A stretch of 64,000 nucleotides of DNA from Telmatactis stephensoni (taxonomy: Eukaryota > Cnidaria > Anthozoa > Actiniaria > Isophelliidae). Every line of letters starts with the position of its first letter. Within the stretch, counting starts at the first letter, position 1. The stretch lies in assembly GCA_029948255.1 (NCBI GenBank), contig JALIZF010001792.1, positions 478,501-542,500 of the forward strand. Reading direction: 5' to 3'. Shown here in pieces: positions 32,442 to 45,100 of the stretch. The notes below the pieces were generated by a model. It made no database searches. It had not been told where the DNA came from and saw only the letters and a program-made list of their open reading frames with translations. A program made the position numbers and the translations under genes.

Positions 32442-34231
32442 GTACTCAATTTTTTATTACAAAAAAAAAAAAAACAAACAGATTTTTGTATAATATACAA
32501 TAGATTTTTTTACAATAGCGATTTCTTTTTACAATAGAGTTGGTTGATCTGGTTTCTTTTTCTATTTTTTTGTCAATCCCATCACGCAATGATAATATTT
32601 ATTAATAGCTGCATTTCTTTTAAAATTGTAATTTATAAGTTTTCCTGTCACTAAAAATCATTCATATACCGTATGTGAGTGTGTAAAAAAATCTCTATTG
32701 TAAAATAATTCAAGTTTCGCGATTTCCTTGTCCTGTTGCAAGCAAATCATTGAATTTTTCTCCAGAGATAAAAGGTGAATCAGTAATTCCAGTTGTCTCA
32801 GTCTTGAACTTTTTGGTTTTATTTAATCTCTAAGCCTCGCGTAACATAATGACGGTATAGATAGTGTAATGATAACAAAATTTATAAGTTTTTTTTACTA
32901 TTTTTTTGTTTTTTTTGCGAAAATATCAGACAGTTGTCCGTAATTAGCGATCTGGTGCCTTTTGCTGCACCCCCTCTCCCCTCCCCCGTGAGCCCCTGAT
33001 TTACATCCCGTCCATTTGTCTTGGGATATTTGAGTATAGCTTACAGTATCAATCTTTAATGGTTTTTTTTTCTTATTTTCAAGAATAATTGTCTTTTGAG
33101 AAAATTTGAGGATAATTTATAAAATTTACCAATTGTCTTTTCAAGTATTTTTGTCAAATATTACCAATAAGACCAAAATCAGCAACAGAACGTTTTGGTC
33201 TAGCCATCCCAATGCCGTCAATATTCACAGTTTCTATATGATTAATTATTAAAAGATAGTGAAATCCAACCGTTGTTAATGATGCCACCACATGAATTAT
33301 TCTTTTATTGGACTTTGTAAGACCCTTAAATTTCTGAGGAATGCAATGCTATGTAATTTCTGATAGTCTTTCCAAGGGGTATCTCAGTGTTAACCAATTC
33401 ACGCTTGCAAACAAGATTCTTTATACACCTGTATTTGGCTATTTAGTGCTACCCTCATGAAATAAAGGATTTATTATTATTATTAGTATTACCTGTTTCA
33501 AAAAGGTTGTCTGAACCAAAGGTGACGACAGACAATACGTGATAGGCGATAATTAATAGGCGATATGTAATTCCATAATAATATTATAATAACTTTATTT
33601 ACTCATCTTAATTAAAACGTACGATGAATTTACAATTATCGATATAAAAAAGAACAAAGGAAACTAATAGCACGATCAGGTCTCGCGACCTGATCTCTAG
33701 ATATGAAAAATATATATATTATATCTGCATATCTGCATTGTATACAATTACACTCAAATAACCAAGGCTTTTTAAATGGTTTTGCTGACTGCAAACAACA
33801 CTGGATATCTCAACACTAAGCTCCATGTTCTTGACGAGAATAAGAAGCAGAAACACAAGTCATTCCAGCTATTCTTGGATCTTATCTCCTATCGCTTATT
33901 GCCTATCGCCTTGGTTGCGACATTTTTTGAAATTGGTATAATACATGTTTATTTTGCCGAGGAGTGGACCCATGCTGCTTAAGGAAACTCTCTTGTAGCT
34001 GCAAAGAAAAACATCATGTATAATCCCAAATCACATGTAATATGGCTGAAGTGGTGCAAGAAATCAATGAAACCACAATAGTCTGAGGCGAATGGTGGCG
34101 AGCGGACAAACCACTCAGTCGACCACGCCCATACCGCCCCTTAAGTGACCCCAGTACACAACGTTGTTACCGCAGTATTTCATACTGACATTCCTCCCAA
34201 AGGTAAAAAAAGGTAAAAGTAATATATTTTC

Positions 34232-34454
34232 CTTCGAAAAGCAGCAGGGAGTGGTTGCCTAATTCTCCCGAGCTAGAGGCTCTTGTTTAAGATTTGGAAG
34301 ATGCGCCCTCTACCCCCTCTATCCATCAGTGCTCTTTTTACGGACAGGAAAGAAATCGAAACAAGGATGTGAGCTTGACTGGGAATCGAACTCAGGGCCT
34401 CTCGCAGCTAGAGAAGGTCGCGCACTAATCAACTGTGCCATCCTTGCTCCTGCA
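34232..34454 (-). mobile_element. tRNA-derived SINE, family 2, copy 2
   Basis: Inverted relative to the copy at 24022-24262. On the minus strand it has GGAGCAAGGATGGCACAGTT, a B box in GAGTTCGATTCCC and the shared body with GGGCGCATCTTCC-like sequence. Several mismatches indicate age. Confidence 0.75.
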
Positions 34455-35719
34455 AATTTGCTTTACAGTCATCTACAATTAAGCAAGCCTCAGGTAGCCT
34501 ACGTTGCTACAACCTTTCATACTGACAGTCTTTTGATGCAAAAATAAATGAGCTTTAAATTGCCACTTCAGTGTTACCACAATATTTATTACTGTATACA
34601 ATAATGCCACCTAGCTCGTGATCTTATCAAGGAAAAAAGGTAGAAATTCAAAAGACTAAAAAGATTGTCGCACAGATAGGTCTTCCACTGGCATATGACA
34701 AAAGATGGCATCAAAACTAGATCAACAGCGGCGAGCCAGTATAATTAAAATCAATCTTCACTTGGCTATGCACTCTTATTTAATACCAACCGCTAACGGC
34801 AACATGGTTGTTTAATTTTGTTAACTGTAATAATGAATCCCACAAAACCCACAATGAAAAGCTAATAGAATGAGATATATTATTGATCGTGGATGAGAAA
34901 TAAAGGATACTTATTCAATTAAGTTTTTCAACTATTCAAATGAAAGGCTAGTTTGACAAAGACAGACAGAGGGTTGGAGAAACACGGTAAACTTCAAAGC
35001 CATTGACAAAAGAGCACACATGGAGGTTGAGTAGGACCTTGACCGTGCACAATCTTTTGTTCTACCTTCATCTATTATGCTTGACTGGGGCTTGACTAAC
35101 CTGACAAAAACGTAGTTCTAACTGGCTGATTGTCTGATATATGTAGGAATGCTTTTGTTTTGTGCATGGTCACAGTTGGAAAAAAGTGAAAGATAAATGT
35201 AGCTTGGCTTCATAACCATTCTGAGTTTTTCGCGTGTAAATGAAATATTAGTTTTAACTAATTACCAATACCAATTGGTTGTAATCAGTACTTTGTTGCA
35301 ACTGTTGATAAGGCTGCCTATTGACACAGTTGAGCGGTGCGGGAGGTCGGGGTTCGGACTCAAGCCGAACTGGCACTTAGGGCCTTTAAATAACAGTTAG
35401 GAGAAGATGCTGTCTTTGTTATTACATCTGCAAAAGGATTGGACTTTTACGATCCAGATAATGACGTTAAACCTCAAACCCCGTCTCTACAAAACAACTA
35501 CACACCAACATTGCATCGGAGAGATGCAAAAGAACCCACAGCACCATTCAAAAAGAGTAGAATATAATGTTCTCAGTGTGTGTTTGTGGTCTGGTCTATT
35601 CTCATCAGTTCATTAGTGGGTATGTGTGGGACATTTCTTCGATAGGGTCTATCTCCTTTTACTTCCATGCTGGTCGAAGTTGAAGAATTATTACTCTAAG
35701 GCCTCTTATTTTATTATAA

Positions 35720-36006
35720 AATATTTGAGATATAACGCGCGCGCTGATTGGCTGGCTACCATGTTTATATCAGAGGACAGAGACATGGCGCGCACAAAAA
35801 ACGTCGAAAATATTTTATAAAAGCAATATAAAACGATCGCTTTGTCTATATACTGTGATATAAAACACTCTGGAAGATGTAGAGCACTCGAAAAGCAAGA
35901 GAAACACTCGGCTACGCCTCGTGTTCCTAAGCTTGCTTTTCTCTTGCTCTACATCTTCCATCGTGTTTATATCACAGTACAGAGACATGCGCGCGCGTTT
36001 TATATT
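35720..36006. mobile_element. Inverted-repeat element with GCGCGCG ends
   Basis: ATATAACGCGCGCGCTGATT at the left and GCGCGCGCGTTTTATAT at the right. Internally CTGGAAGATGTAGAGC + ACTCGAAAAGCAAGAG pairs with CTCTTGCTCTACATCTTCCA-type sequence. A truncated relative lies at about 48965-49115. Confidence 0.55.
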
Positions 36007-36109
36007 CCTTAAATACAGTACTGATTGAGTTACTCTATTTAAATAGAAATATCAAACCTCATCTATATCAAGGGCTTAAAAATATACAGTAAAGGACACC
36101 AGATTTCTT

Positions 36110-36432
36110 TTGAATTTTTTTCCCTAGATATACACTGATTTCAATAAAGGTTGTCGGACAAAAAGTTTCGAGCCTACGCGACTCACCTGAAAGGAATCAT
36201 GGGTAGAATTTGATAACGTTATAAAATCACACAAATATCCACATAACAATTTAAATCTAGCTTACCCTCACCTTATACACTAAAGAACTTCACTTGTTGA
36301 TGTTGAAATCAAGACTAAAGCAAAAAAGCGAGCGAAGTTTTACAATTACCATCACTCCTTTACGGTCTAGTCGCGTGGGCTTGAGACCTCTCGTACAATC
36401 TCTTTGAAATAGGTGTCGCCATATTCGTTTCT
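36110..36432. mobile_element. MITE-like family with TTGTCGGA/TACGCGACTC, copy 1
   Basis: Shares AAGGTTGTCGGAC, TACGCGACTCACC, ATCTAGCTTACCC, CACTAAAGAACTTCAC-like, TCAAGACTAAAGC, CGGTCTAGTCGCG and TTTGAAATAGGTGT in the same order with the element at 56447-56745. It is non-coding. Confidence 0.6.
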
Positions 36433-37442
36433 TTGCTATATGACGCCCACAAAATAAGGCACCCGAGAAGAAAATACGCGTGCGTCATCCGCCGAAACTC
36501 TTAATAATCAAAGATGCACTTTGAAATGTATTGCATGCGAAAATAAACTAAATTCAATGAAAATATAACAGAAGATAATTTGTACAATATTTGATATTTC
36601 TTAGTTTTTTGACCCGAATTGGTGGTCAAAGAGGAATGTAGGATATACTTGTAAATGTGAGGCTTTTAATCCGCGCCGATAAATTCAGATAAGAAAAAAT
36701 TGTGGATTACCGTATTCGATTCTGAGATATTTAGCCGCAAATGTTGAAAATTTGGCCACCATTTTGAATTCCGAGGGGAAATGGATCCCATGCATGAAAA
36801 TCTTTTCTTCTTTTTCTGTCTGTGTTTTTATATCGTTACTATATTTTTCAGCTACAATATGCAAGAATTTTTACTTCAAAAATCACATAGAATCATTATT
36901 TAACAATTTTAAACGGCCATCTTGGATTCATTGAGTTAGCTCGCCTAGCCTGCGCAATGGTCCTTGTGGACAATGCCCTCGAACGTCCTTAATAACCTGC
37001 AATGGAGATTGTGAGACTCGGCCGAACGAAAGCCACTAAAACCCGTCGAGTCCATCAGCCTTGAATGACCGACAACGGGGCAAAATGTATCACGCATGCG
37101 TACCTCCCCAGTCCTCCTCAATGTTGGCATCAATGAAAACAGATGCGGCAGTCAAACAAACAAAACTTTGCTGGTGAAGCGTAAGCCACAGCTAAAAGCT
37201 AAATTAGTCCCAAAAATAGGGTTAAAGACTTTGTAGTATATCCTATTGTCTGTCTTTTTCTCCCAGCACTTTTCTGTTTTCTCCTGTGCTCAGAATTATC
37301 CACAAAGATATGATATGGGAAAATCTACAAAAAACAATTATAAAAATATTGCTTGGGATTCCTGTGATCAAGACGGGGACGCGCGTAAGCCCGCGAAAAC
37401 TGGCGCATGCGCAGTCGTTTTGCCACGGTATCTAAATGATCT

Positions 37443-37552
37443 GGGGCCCCTTTCTCAAAAGACCCGATAACTTTACGGACCCGTAAACTTATTCGATTTA
37501 TTTAGTTTAACGGGTCCGTAAAGTTATCGGGTCTTTTGAGAAACGGGCCTCT
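37443..37552. mobile_element. Palindromic element (arms about 45 bp)
   Basis: GGCCCCTTTCTCAAAAGACC + CGATAACTTTACGGACCCGT is mirrored by ACGGGTCCGTAAAGTTATCG + GGTCTTTTGAGAAACGGGCC around a spacer of about 25 bp. Nearly perfect arms suggest a recent insertion. Confidence 0.7.
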
Positions 37553-38367
37553 GCTCCACTTCCTCGCGATCTTACTGTTTTTGGAAACAATTGTGATTGA
37601 ACAATATCGTCATAGCTCTTGAAAAGCTACCAGAGAAGACCATTACGCTTTCGCCGGAATTAATTATCGGTGTTACGACCTGTTCTTCGGCACGTGTGGT
37701 TAATTATGGCTTTTTTGAGAATGGCCCAAACGATATGTCAATGTCGAGCTAACTTAACGCCATACATCTTGGAAAATAAACACAAATTCAATTTAATTCT
37801 TTGTTATAAATTAAAACAAGTTTATTGGAAATTCAATTTCTTTTAATTTTGAAAATCAGTTTGTAAAATATTTGGAGAAAAATCAATAAAGAGATATTAA
37901 ACTTTTCAATGTAAATATGGTTAATATATTTACGTACACTATATACAGCTCAAACCGGCAGTAAGGGATGAGATAATATTTTTTCTTTCTTTCTTCTATT
38001 TGTTTATCTTTAAGTCAAAATGAAAACTTCCTCTTCTAATGCAAACAAAAATATTATTTTCATTTTCACGTGATTTTTGGCTTTTCATTATTTTTCTTTA
38101 ATTAATTAAAATCTGTTCTCTTGTCCCTCACTTATTTTACTTTTGTTCTTTTCTTTCTGTCTTTCTTTCTATTGTTTCTTTCTAGTCCTTCTTTCTTTCT
38201 TATTTCTTTCGTTCTTTCGCTTCTTTTTTTTTTTTTTCTTTCTTTCTCTCTCTCTCTCTTTTCTTTTCTTTCTATTCCTTTCTTTTTACCACCTCTTTTC
38301 AATTTTTTTCAAACGTTATGTTAATTCTGTACTTTTACCGTAGTTTTATTTTTTTTCCTTTCTATCA

Positions 38368-39288
38368 TCACTGAGCTGTCCGCTGCCTTCTGTCAGGATA
38401 CACCCTAGTATCGTATCCAAACAATCTTTTCAGTTCTTTCCTAAACTCTGGCATCCTTATCAAATAGACGAAAATGTTCCACAGCGAGTTACTAAGGCTT
38501 AACATCCACAATACAAGTGTTACCTGGTACGAAAATGTCGCATTAAATCGATGATAAACGGCATTGGTTAGCGTTCTCGGTAGCCACGACCCAAACGAGA
38601 CGACGGTAACAATAAAAAGTGTTTTAGAGAGCTTTTTGCTTTCTTGAAAATTACTAGAACGTTGAATGTCCGTAAAGAATTTCATCTTAAGCCAGATTGA
38701 GAAATACGATGCAAAAATTGTGACTAGAATTAATGCAATTATGGAAGAAACCATGAGAGTCATAAGGTAATGGTTAAGAGATTTGATGTAGACGAGAAGA
38801 AAGACTGTAAACGTGAACGCCCATAAAGTCCACACTATAGCAAGAATGGAAACATAAAACCACAAACCGACAGTATGGAGCTGAAAAGGCCTAAAGATCG
38901 CGAACGCTCTTTCAACAGCAACAGCAGTCAACGAGTACAGCGAAGCACCTATGCTACTATTAAGCCAAGCTAATTGACCAAGAAACAAAGCAAAGACACT
39001 GTCGTCTTCAATTGAGTTCATTTGGGATCGACATCCAAATAGTACAATTCCTGCTAGCCCAACCATTAAGTCTGCGACCGTTAAGCTGATGAGAAGATAT
39101 GACGACCTCTTAACTCGGAATGATTTTCTAAAGAAGACAACAAGTGCAATAATGTTGCCAAACGCGATTAAAATGCTGACTGGGAGGATCGCCTGGATCC
39201 ACAAATTATCCCATCCCTTGGTGTGGCTTAGATATATACTCTTCCAAGACGTCAAATTAGAAATGTTAGACTCTTGCGAGGACTTCAT
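38368..39288 (-). CDS. Class A (rhodopsin-family) G-protein-coupled receptor, intronless
   Basis: 306 residues in one uninterrupted frame, ATG at 39288-39286 and TGA at 38370-38368. Seven hydrophobic segments are visible. TM1 has GN (Asn 1.50), TM2 has LTVADLMVG (Asp 2.50), the end of TM3 has VERAFAIFRP (ERA in place of DRY), TM6 has SFGSWLPR (SWLP in place of CWxP) and TM7 has NIFVYLI (NxxxY in place of NPxxY), followed by a basic helix 8. Two NxS/T sites lie in the short N-terminus (NIS, NLT). No lysine is present in TM7, so it is not an opsin. Family-level knowledge: cnidarian genomes contain many intronless receptors of this kind with unknown ligands. A TTTATT (AATAAA on the minus strand) lies at 38345-38350, very close to the stop. 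Acts at the plasma membrane; ligand unknown. Confidence 0.92.
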   Translation of the reverse strand: MKSSQESNISNLTSWKSIYLSHTKGWDNLWIQAILPVSILIAFGNIIALVVFFRKSFRVKRSSYLLISLTVADLMVGLAGIVLFGCRSQMNSIEDDSVFALFLGQLAWLNSSIGASLYSLTAVAVERAFAIFRPFQLHTVGLWFYVSILAIVWTLWAFTFTVFLLVYIKSLNHYLMTLMVSSIIALILVTIFASYFSIWLKMKFFTDIQRSSNFQESKKLSKTLFIVTVVSFGSWLPRTLTNAVYHRFNATFSYQVTLVLWMLSLSNSLWNIFVYLIRMPEFRKELKRLFGYDTRVYPDRRQRTAQ

Positions 39289-41106
39289 TATGAATATTCT
39301 GTATTGGTGATAAAAAAACAGTCTCTAGCTGTTCAGGATGCGTTTTCTGTGATGCCCAAAAGAAACTACCAAATTCACCTCGAAGGGTAATGACTATATT
39401 GCGCTTAATTGCTTTTCAAAGTTAATAACTGCCAATCAGTATCGGTCAATTAATACAACTTTTCATTTGGATGTCAGTGGGGTGCGTGCGTGTTGTAGCG
39501 TCCAGCAGAGAAACCAGCGGAATGTCTCAATAAAAGGTTGCGTTTTCAGGCAGCTGGAATAATTCAGAGATACTTTAAAGTGACCTTTCCGATGTTTGTC
39601 CTGCTCCTTCCTGCCCTTGTCACTTTCCCCGCCGGCAAACAAATACCACTAAGAAGTCTTTCATGCTCGTAATTGAACCACTCGTTAATCTTTCCTCATC
39701 CGCCTACCACGCTCAGAAAAGCAAGGTTTTTTATCAAATTTTCATTTCCTTAGAGTTAATTCTAAGAAATAAACACCTGAGCAGGTCGGCGCAGCGGCTT
39801 TTGGAAAGAAAATAAACGTGTATTAGCCTAGTAGATTTGTTTTTCTCCTAACTCATCAGCCATATCGAAAATACCGAAAATAGTGATCGTTACTGAAGTC
39901 TGTGGAGTTTTCTCGGTAATAATTAATAGTTGGATGTTGAGATTCAAGCAGCTTACTCTCCATGAAAGTACTGTGTTCCTATAGGCTTTTTAATTTCAAA
40001 TTCGTTTCGCAGTTAATTCTTCTTTTAGACTTGAAAAATTTCCTGAGGCCAACCAATCAAACTTGACTTGTCCTTGAATTTCCAATGGTGGTATTCGTAT
40101 TTTCTGACTGGACAAATTTGAAGAAAGTCTTCTGAGTTTTTCTCTTTGCACTGTTCTAAGCAAAGTTGTCTACACTTGATATCCTTAATTGACCTCGCAG
40201 CGCTGACTTTCCTTCGCCAGCCCAATATCTAAATGACGTTTGTCAAGGAGAACAAGAATAAGGATATGAGGAACAGACAGCTAAAATCCGGCTTAGTTTA
40301 TTTACCGCCTTTCAGTTTTACTGGTTTGATTCCAGCATATGTGAGTTTGAAAGGCATGTTTCTCGAAAAAAGATAAATTGTTGGCAATAAATTGACTTTT
40401 CACTTGACAAACTGAGAGTTCAAGTTATTAAATAAGGAAGCACCAGCAGGTGAGTACCGTCCACGCATGCGCGGGCTGTCAAATTTGATCAAAATCAAAG
40501 ATATTTTCAGAAACACTATTTTGGTCAGTTAATAAGTATAAACGTTGCGTCAAAAGTTCAATGTGAATCGGAAACCATCTAGGACAGTTGATTTTAATTT
40601 GATGGATTTAAGGCCCTTGAATTGTACGATTGACAAGTTATTAACGACAAGGAAAAAAAACACTTTTTTGTCGTCTATACACGAGCAAGTCTTTAATTCC
40701 TTGCCAAGGGAAACTTGCTTGTAGATGTGGCTTTAGCTTAGAATTTAAGACAGAAACTTTATAGCCATAAATATACTGATTTACATGCATCTACAGTCAA
40801 GAAAATCTCTCTACTTAAAGGGGGCACTTCAGCTTAACTAACCTAAAAAACTAGCGTTATCTCTGATCAGCTAAAGCAAATTCTAAAATACTTCAAATAT
40901 TGATAGATATAAAGTGTCAAATATGAAATCCCAATGTTATTTAATATAAATGATACCAATTTAATACTAATGTAAGAAAACTAATAAAATTGTTCATATG
41001 AACAAATTAAAATCAAAATTGGCGGTGGATCTCGAGACACAATGGAACGTTCTCTGATACGCAACGCACACATCGCAGGCGTCTTTTGATACGTAGTACA
41101 CACTTA

Positions 41107-41705
41107 CAACACGTTCTTAACACGCACTCTGTGATATTAAGACATTATTAAACACGCGTTAACGTTAACACGTTCATAACACGCAGTTCTTAACACGCAT
41201 TCTTTTTAACGTATTAAACATTTTTAACGCTTTCAACACGTTCCTAACACGCATTCTTTATCATATTAAGACATTATCAAACACGCGTTATAACGTTTAC
41301 AACACATTAACGCTTATATACACTATGAAACTCGCTTGTTAACGATATTTATATATACATTTTTGTAATACTTAACAAGAATACTGCATCCTTGAGTTAA
41401 TTTAAATTTAATTTTAACACATTCTGTGATATTAAGACATTATTAAACACGCGTTAACGTTAACACGTTCTTAACATGCACTCCTTAACACGCATTCTTT
41501 TTAACGCATTAAACATTTTTACCGCTTTCAACAAGTTCCTAACACGCACTCTTTATCATATTGTAGGACATTATCAAACGCGTTATAACGCTTACAACAC
41601 ATTAACGCTTATATACACACTCTATGAAACTCGCTTTTGAACGATATTTATATATACATTCTCGTATTACTTAACAAGAATACTGCATCCTTGACTTAAC
41701 TTAAA
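41107..41705. repeat. Tandem duplication, unit 295 bp
   Basis: Two direct copies: TCTGTGATATTAAGACATTA occurs at 41128 and 41423. The unit is itself rich in AACACG words. The copies differ by scattered substitutions and small indels. Confidence 0.85.
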
Positions 41706-42092
41706 GTGCACCTAACCCCCTGTTATTTCCAATTTTGACGAAAAGTTGGAGTATTTCTAATGACTTGGACGAAAAAATTACGCGATTTGAATGAATTCCG
41801 AATTTTTTACACAATTTTAAAGTTTGGACAAGGACAAGGAACAAAGATAGATAAATGCATTTCAGCTAAACTAAGTTCACACTAGAGTACGTTCACACTA
41901 GAGTAATTCACACTAATCGGGATCAATCTTAAAACGAATCTTTTTTCTCCGTTTCGCACAAAAAGCGTCGTTTCGCACAAAAATACGTCACTTTAGTGTG
42001 GACAGGAGACGTAACCGCTCCAAAATTTATACCAATTAGTGCGGGCGTACGTACGCCTAAAATAATTCAGATGCCATTAAAAAAATTCAATC

Positions 42093-42098
42093 TTTATT
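42093..42098 (-). promoter_or_regulatory. Candidate poly(A) signal of the transferase gene
   Basis: AATAAA on the minus strand, 73 nt past the stop codon at 42171. The only well-placed hexamer nearby. Confidence 0.5.
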
Positions 42099-42170
42099 TA
42101 TATTTCTCAAAAAGCATAATCTTTATATACAGTTATATATTATTCATAGACTCCTAAAATTCAAATAATA

Positions 42171-45100
42171 TTAATAAATTTCCTTTGGAACAGGCCTAGC
42201 GGGGTTGACAACGCGTCTAGGGCGGTACCCTCGTCGTATACGAGAGGCGGGTCGAATCACTCTGGAGGGTTTCTTCTTGCTTCTTAAACTCCTCTGTCTG
42301 TTTGTATATGTAGGGCGCTTATTTAATGGTATCATGCGCGCTCTAGGTACATAGAGGGGTATAATTTGATTCCTGTTTCTGTAGTATGCCGCTGAGATGT
42401 CGCTGGAGACAGTGTCGATGGTTGGACTGCCCCACATTCCTTTCTTGGAATGATAAAAGTGGTAGAAGTTTGGAATGCGGAGTCGTTCGACTTCCATTTT
42501 GTGTAACAGTACCCTGATATTAAACAACAAACGACGTTTTTAGAAACGTTTAAGAATACTGAGTTGATGAACAGTTCTTTTGTGGTGATTTATTCATTCG
42601 AGAACGAATGATCAAATGGAATTAACTAAGTCAATAGTACGCATAGATCGATTATTCTTTGGTTTCATTATTGACGATATATTTATTTGAGAACTAATGA
42701 TCAAATGAAATCGACGAGGTCGACGAGTTATGTATTTAACGTATAAAAAACTGTAGTACCGATCGATTTTTCTTTTACGTTGCGGTTTATGAGCTGATGT
42801 TTCGTTCGAGAACATTACATGGTCGAACGAAAGCTACTAAGGTAGCTTGTACAGATGATCAATTTTATTTATTGTAATAAAACATGACTTGCATGAGTTT
42901 TCGATTGTATTGGGAAGATATCAATGAGTCACGCTATCTTACTGTCACGCCATTGGGGCATGTCACACAGCCTGTCACGTACCTGTCGAGTAGTTCCCAA
43001 TCCTCACCACCCCACCTAGTGCCAAACTCACGATAATTCATCCCACCAACTCTAGAAAAGTCAGATTTATACATAGCAAACAAGCCGTATCCTTGGAGCT
43101 CCCAGAACCCTATGAAGGTAGAAAATACCATTAGGATAGTATAATTGACATCCGGGAAATACCATTAGGACAGTATAATTGGCATCCGGGAAATACCATT
43201 AGGACAGTATAATTGACATCCGGGGAATACTATTAGCACAGTATAATTGAATCCAGGGAATACCATTAGCACAGTATACTTGACATCCATTAAGTCAGTA
43301 TACTTGAAATCCAGGGAATTCCATTAGGACAGGATATTTGATATGCGGGGAATACCATTAGCACCCTGCGAGCAGTTGAAGGGGATAAGAGAGGACAACA
43401 CTGCTTGCAGCGTAGACAAAAGCTGATGATTGTAAATGTAGCAATGTCTTACCATAAGGTATAGTTGGAGTAAACCCACAGTGAAGTCGAGTAACGATAG
43501 GTGCAAATGCCATTTTACCCTGGATACAATGCTGTCATTGCAAGAAATATTTAGTCAAATAATGATTTCATGAAAAGGCAATGCTTTCAGCTTGGTACAC
43601 GCTAGGGGATGTTTGATCCCAAGGGTGGCATGGGTGGCAGTAGCGGTAAAACGTTCGCCTCTCACCACTGTGAGTCCAACGGGTTCGGGTCACTGGTTCG
43701 AGCCCTGTGGATGCCACATGTGAGTAGAGTTTGTTAGATGTGTTGTTCTCTCCCTTGCCACGAGGGTTTTTCTCCGGGCTCTCCGGTTTTTCCTCTCTCA
43801 GCAAAAATCAATATGTGAGTTTTTAAATTGTATGCAGAGTATATCGAATGTAGGGGTATCGTAGCGAGTGTGCGAATGAGTCTCGGAGATATTAGCAGAA
43901 ATGCTACTCAGAAAATCCGAGGATAAATAGAGAATTTTTTTTAATGTTGCGCGCAGGGAAAAGAAATGGCGACAAGTGGGTGCACTATACAGGGTAATGC
44001 CGGTTGCATGGTTGCACACGATGAGTCTTTTTATATAACGACCTTTTTTATTTGTGACAACTAGTTTTTGGATCAAACTATCTGTCCTTCATGTTCTACA
44101 AATTTAAACCAGTTTGAATATATGGGACTCGTCCTGCCGACAGATTTTGTCCTCGCAACGTTATTGATCAAACACTAACTACGTTTTTTTATGTCCCTAG
44201 TTGCGCATGTTCAGCTTTTGATGATACATACCTTTCTAATTATGCTAATCATGTTATTTGGTAGTTCAAGGTGAAGGTCACACATAAAGATGATGTCATC
44301 TGGGTTCTAAAAATAGAACAGAAAAGAGAGACAAAAGAAGTCAACCTCAAATAGGTATCAAGAAATTCAATAGTAAATTTTGTATTCTTGGGTTGCATGT
44401 GACGTCACGACAGCCATCTTGGATGAACTTCAACAAAAGATTTCTCATTAGCGTCCCTTGTTTGTTCATCCAAACAAGTGTCCAATGTGTTCTAGACTTT
44501 GCACAATAATTGGGATATACTGTACCCTTGCTTCCAAATCGATAAAATGAATCGCACGGCGATAAAAGAAATATGTGAGTCACTTACTCACCCTCACAAT
44601 GGCAGCCCCTGCCTGGATACCAAACGCTCTCTGGAATGGTCCTGTCAAAGTGATCACTCTGTACCTATTGCAAATCAATGCATATCATATCAGCAACTGG
44701 CTTTGGTACGTGTGTTATAAGTAGATGGCGTGTAGTTACAGGATACGATATTATAATTACAACACGCTTAAAGTACATATATATGATACAGGTCACGCAC
44801 AACACGATACGACAAGCTTACGGTACGGTAATGCCGAATGAGGCACGTCATGCTTGAAGTACGGTGTGACACGCTAACGGTACGGTATGGCTCGCTTACG
44901 GCACGATACGATACGTAAAACTTACGGAACGGCACACTTGTGGTACAGAAGTTTACTTGTTTGATACAACGCACGGTAATGACATCGCCACGGCATGACG
45001 TCGTCCATTTTGAGGGTTTACAGTCATACAATATTTTCTCTACTTTAATGGCGGGCAATGATTCACAGAAACGTTATAGTATATGTAAACAGACCTGACA

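Larger units (their letters stand above)
39289..42170. other. Intergenic region between the GPCR and the transferase gene
   Basis: No supported gene. Contains a 66-codon minus-strand frame at 40025-40225 with no recognisable domain, a 295-bp tandem duplication (about 41107-41705), and the 3' flank of the transferase gene. Confidence 0.5.

Noticed and set aside
32191..32500. Phe/Ser-Leu-rich and Lys/Glu-rich ORFs
   Set aside because: Translations of the (TTTTC)n microsatellite.
38368..39288. Opsin
   Set aside because: No lysine in TM7 for retinal attachment.
40025..40225. Small Cys-containing protein of 66 codons
   Set aside because: No signal peptide, no recognisable motif and no partner exon; equally likely chance.
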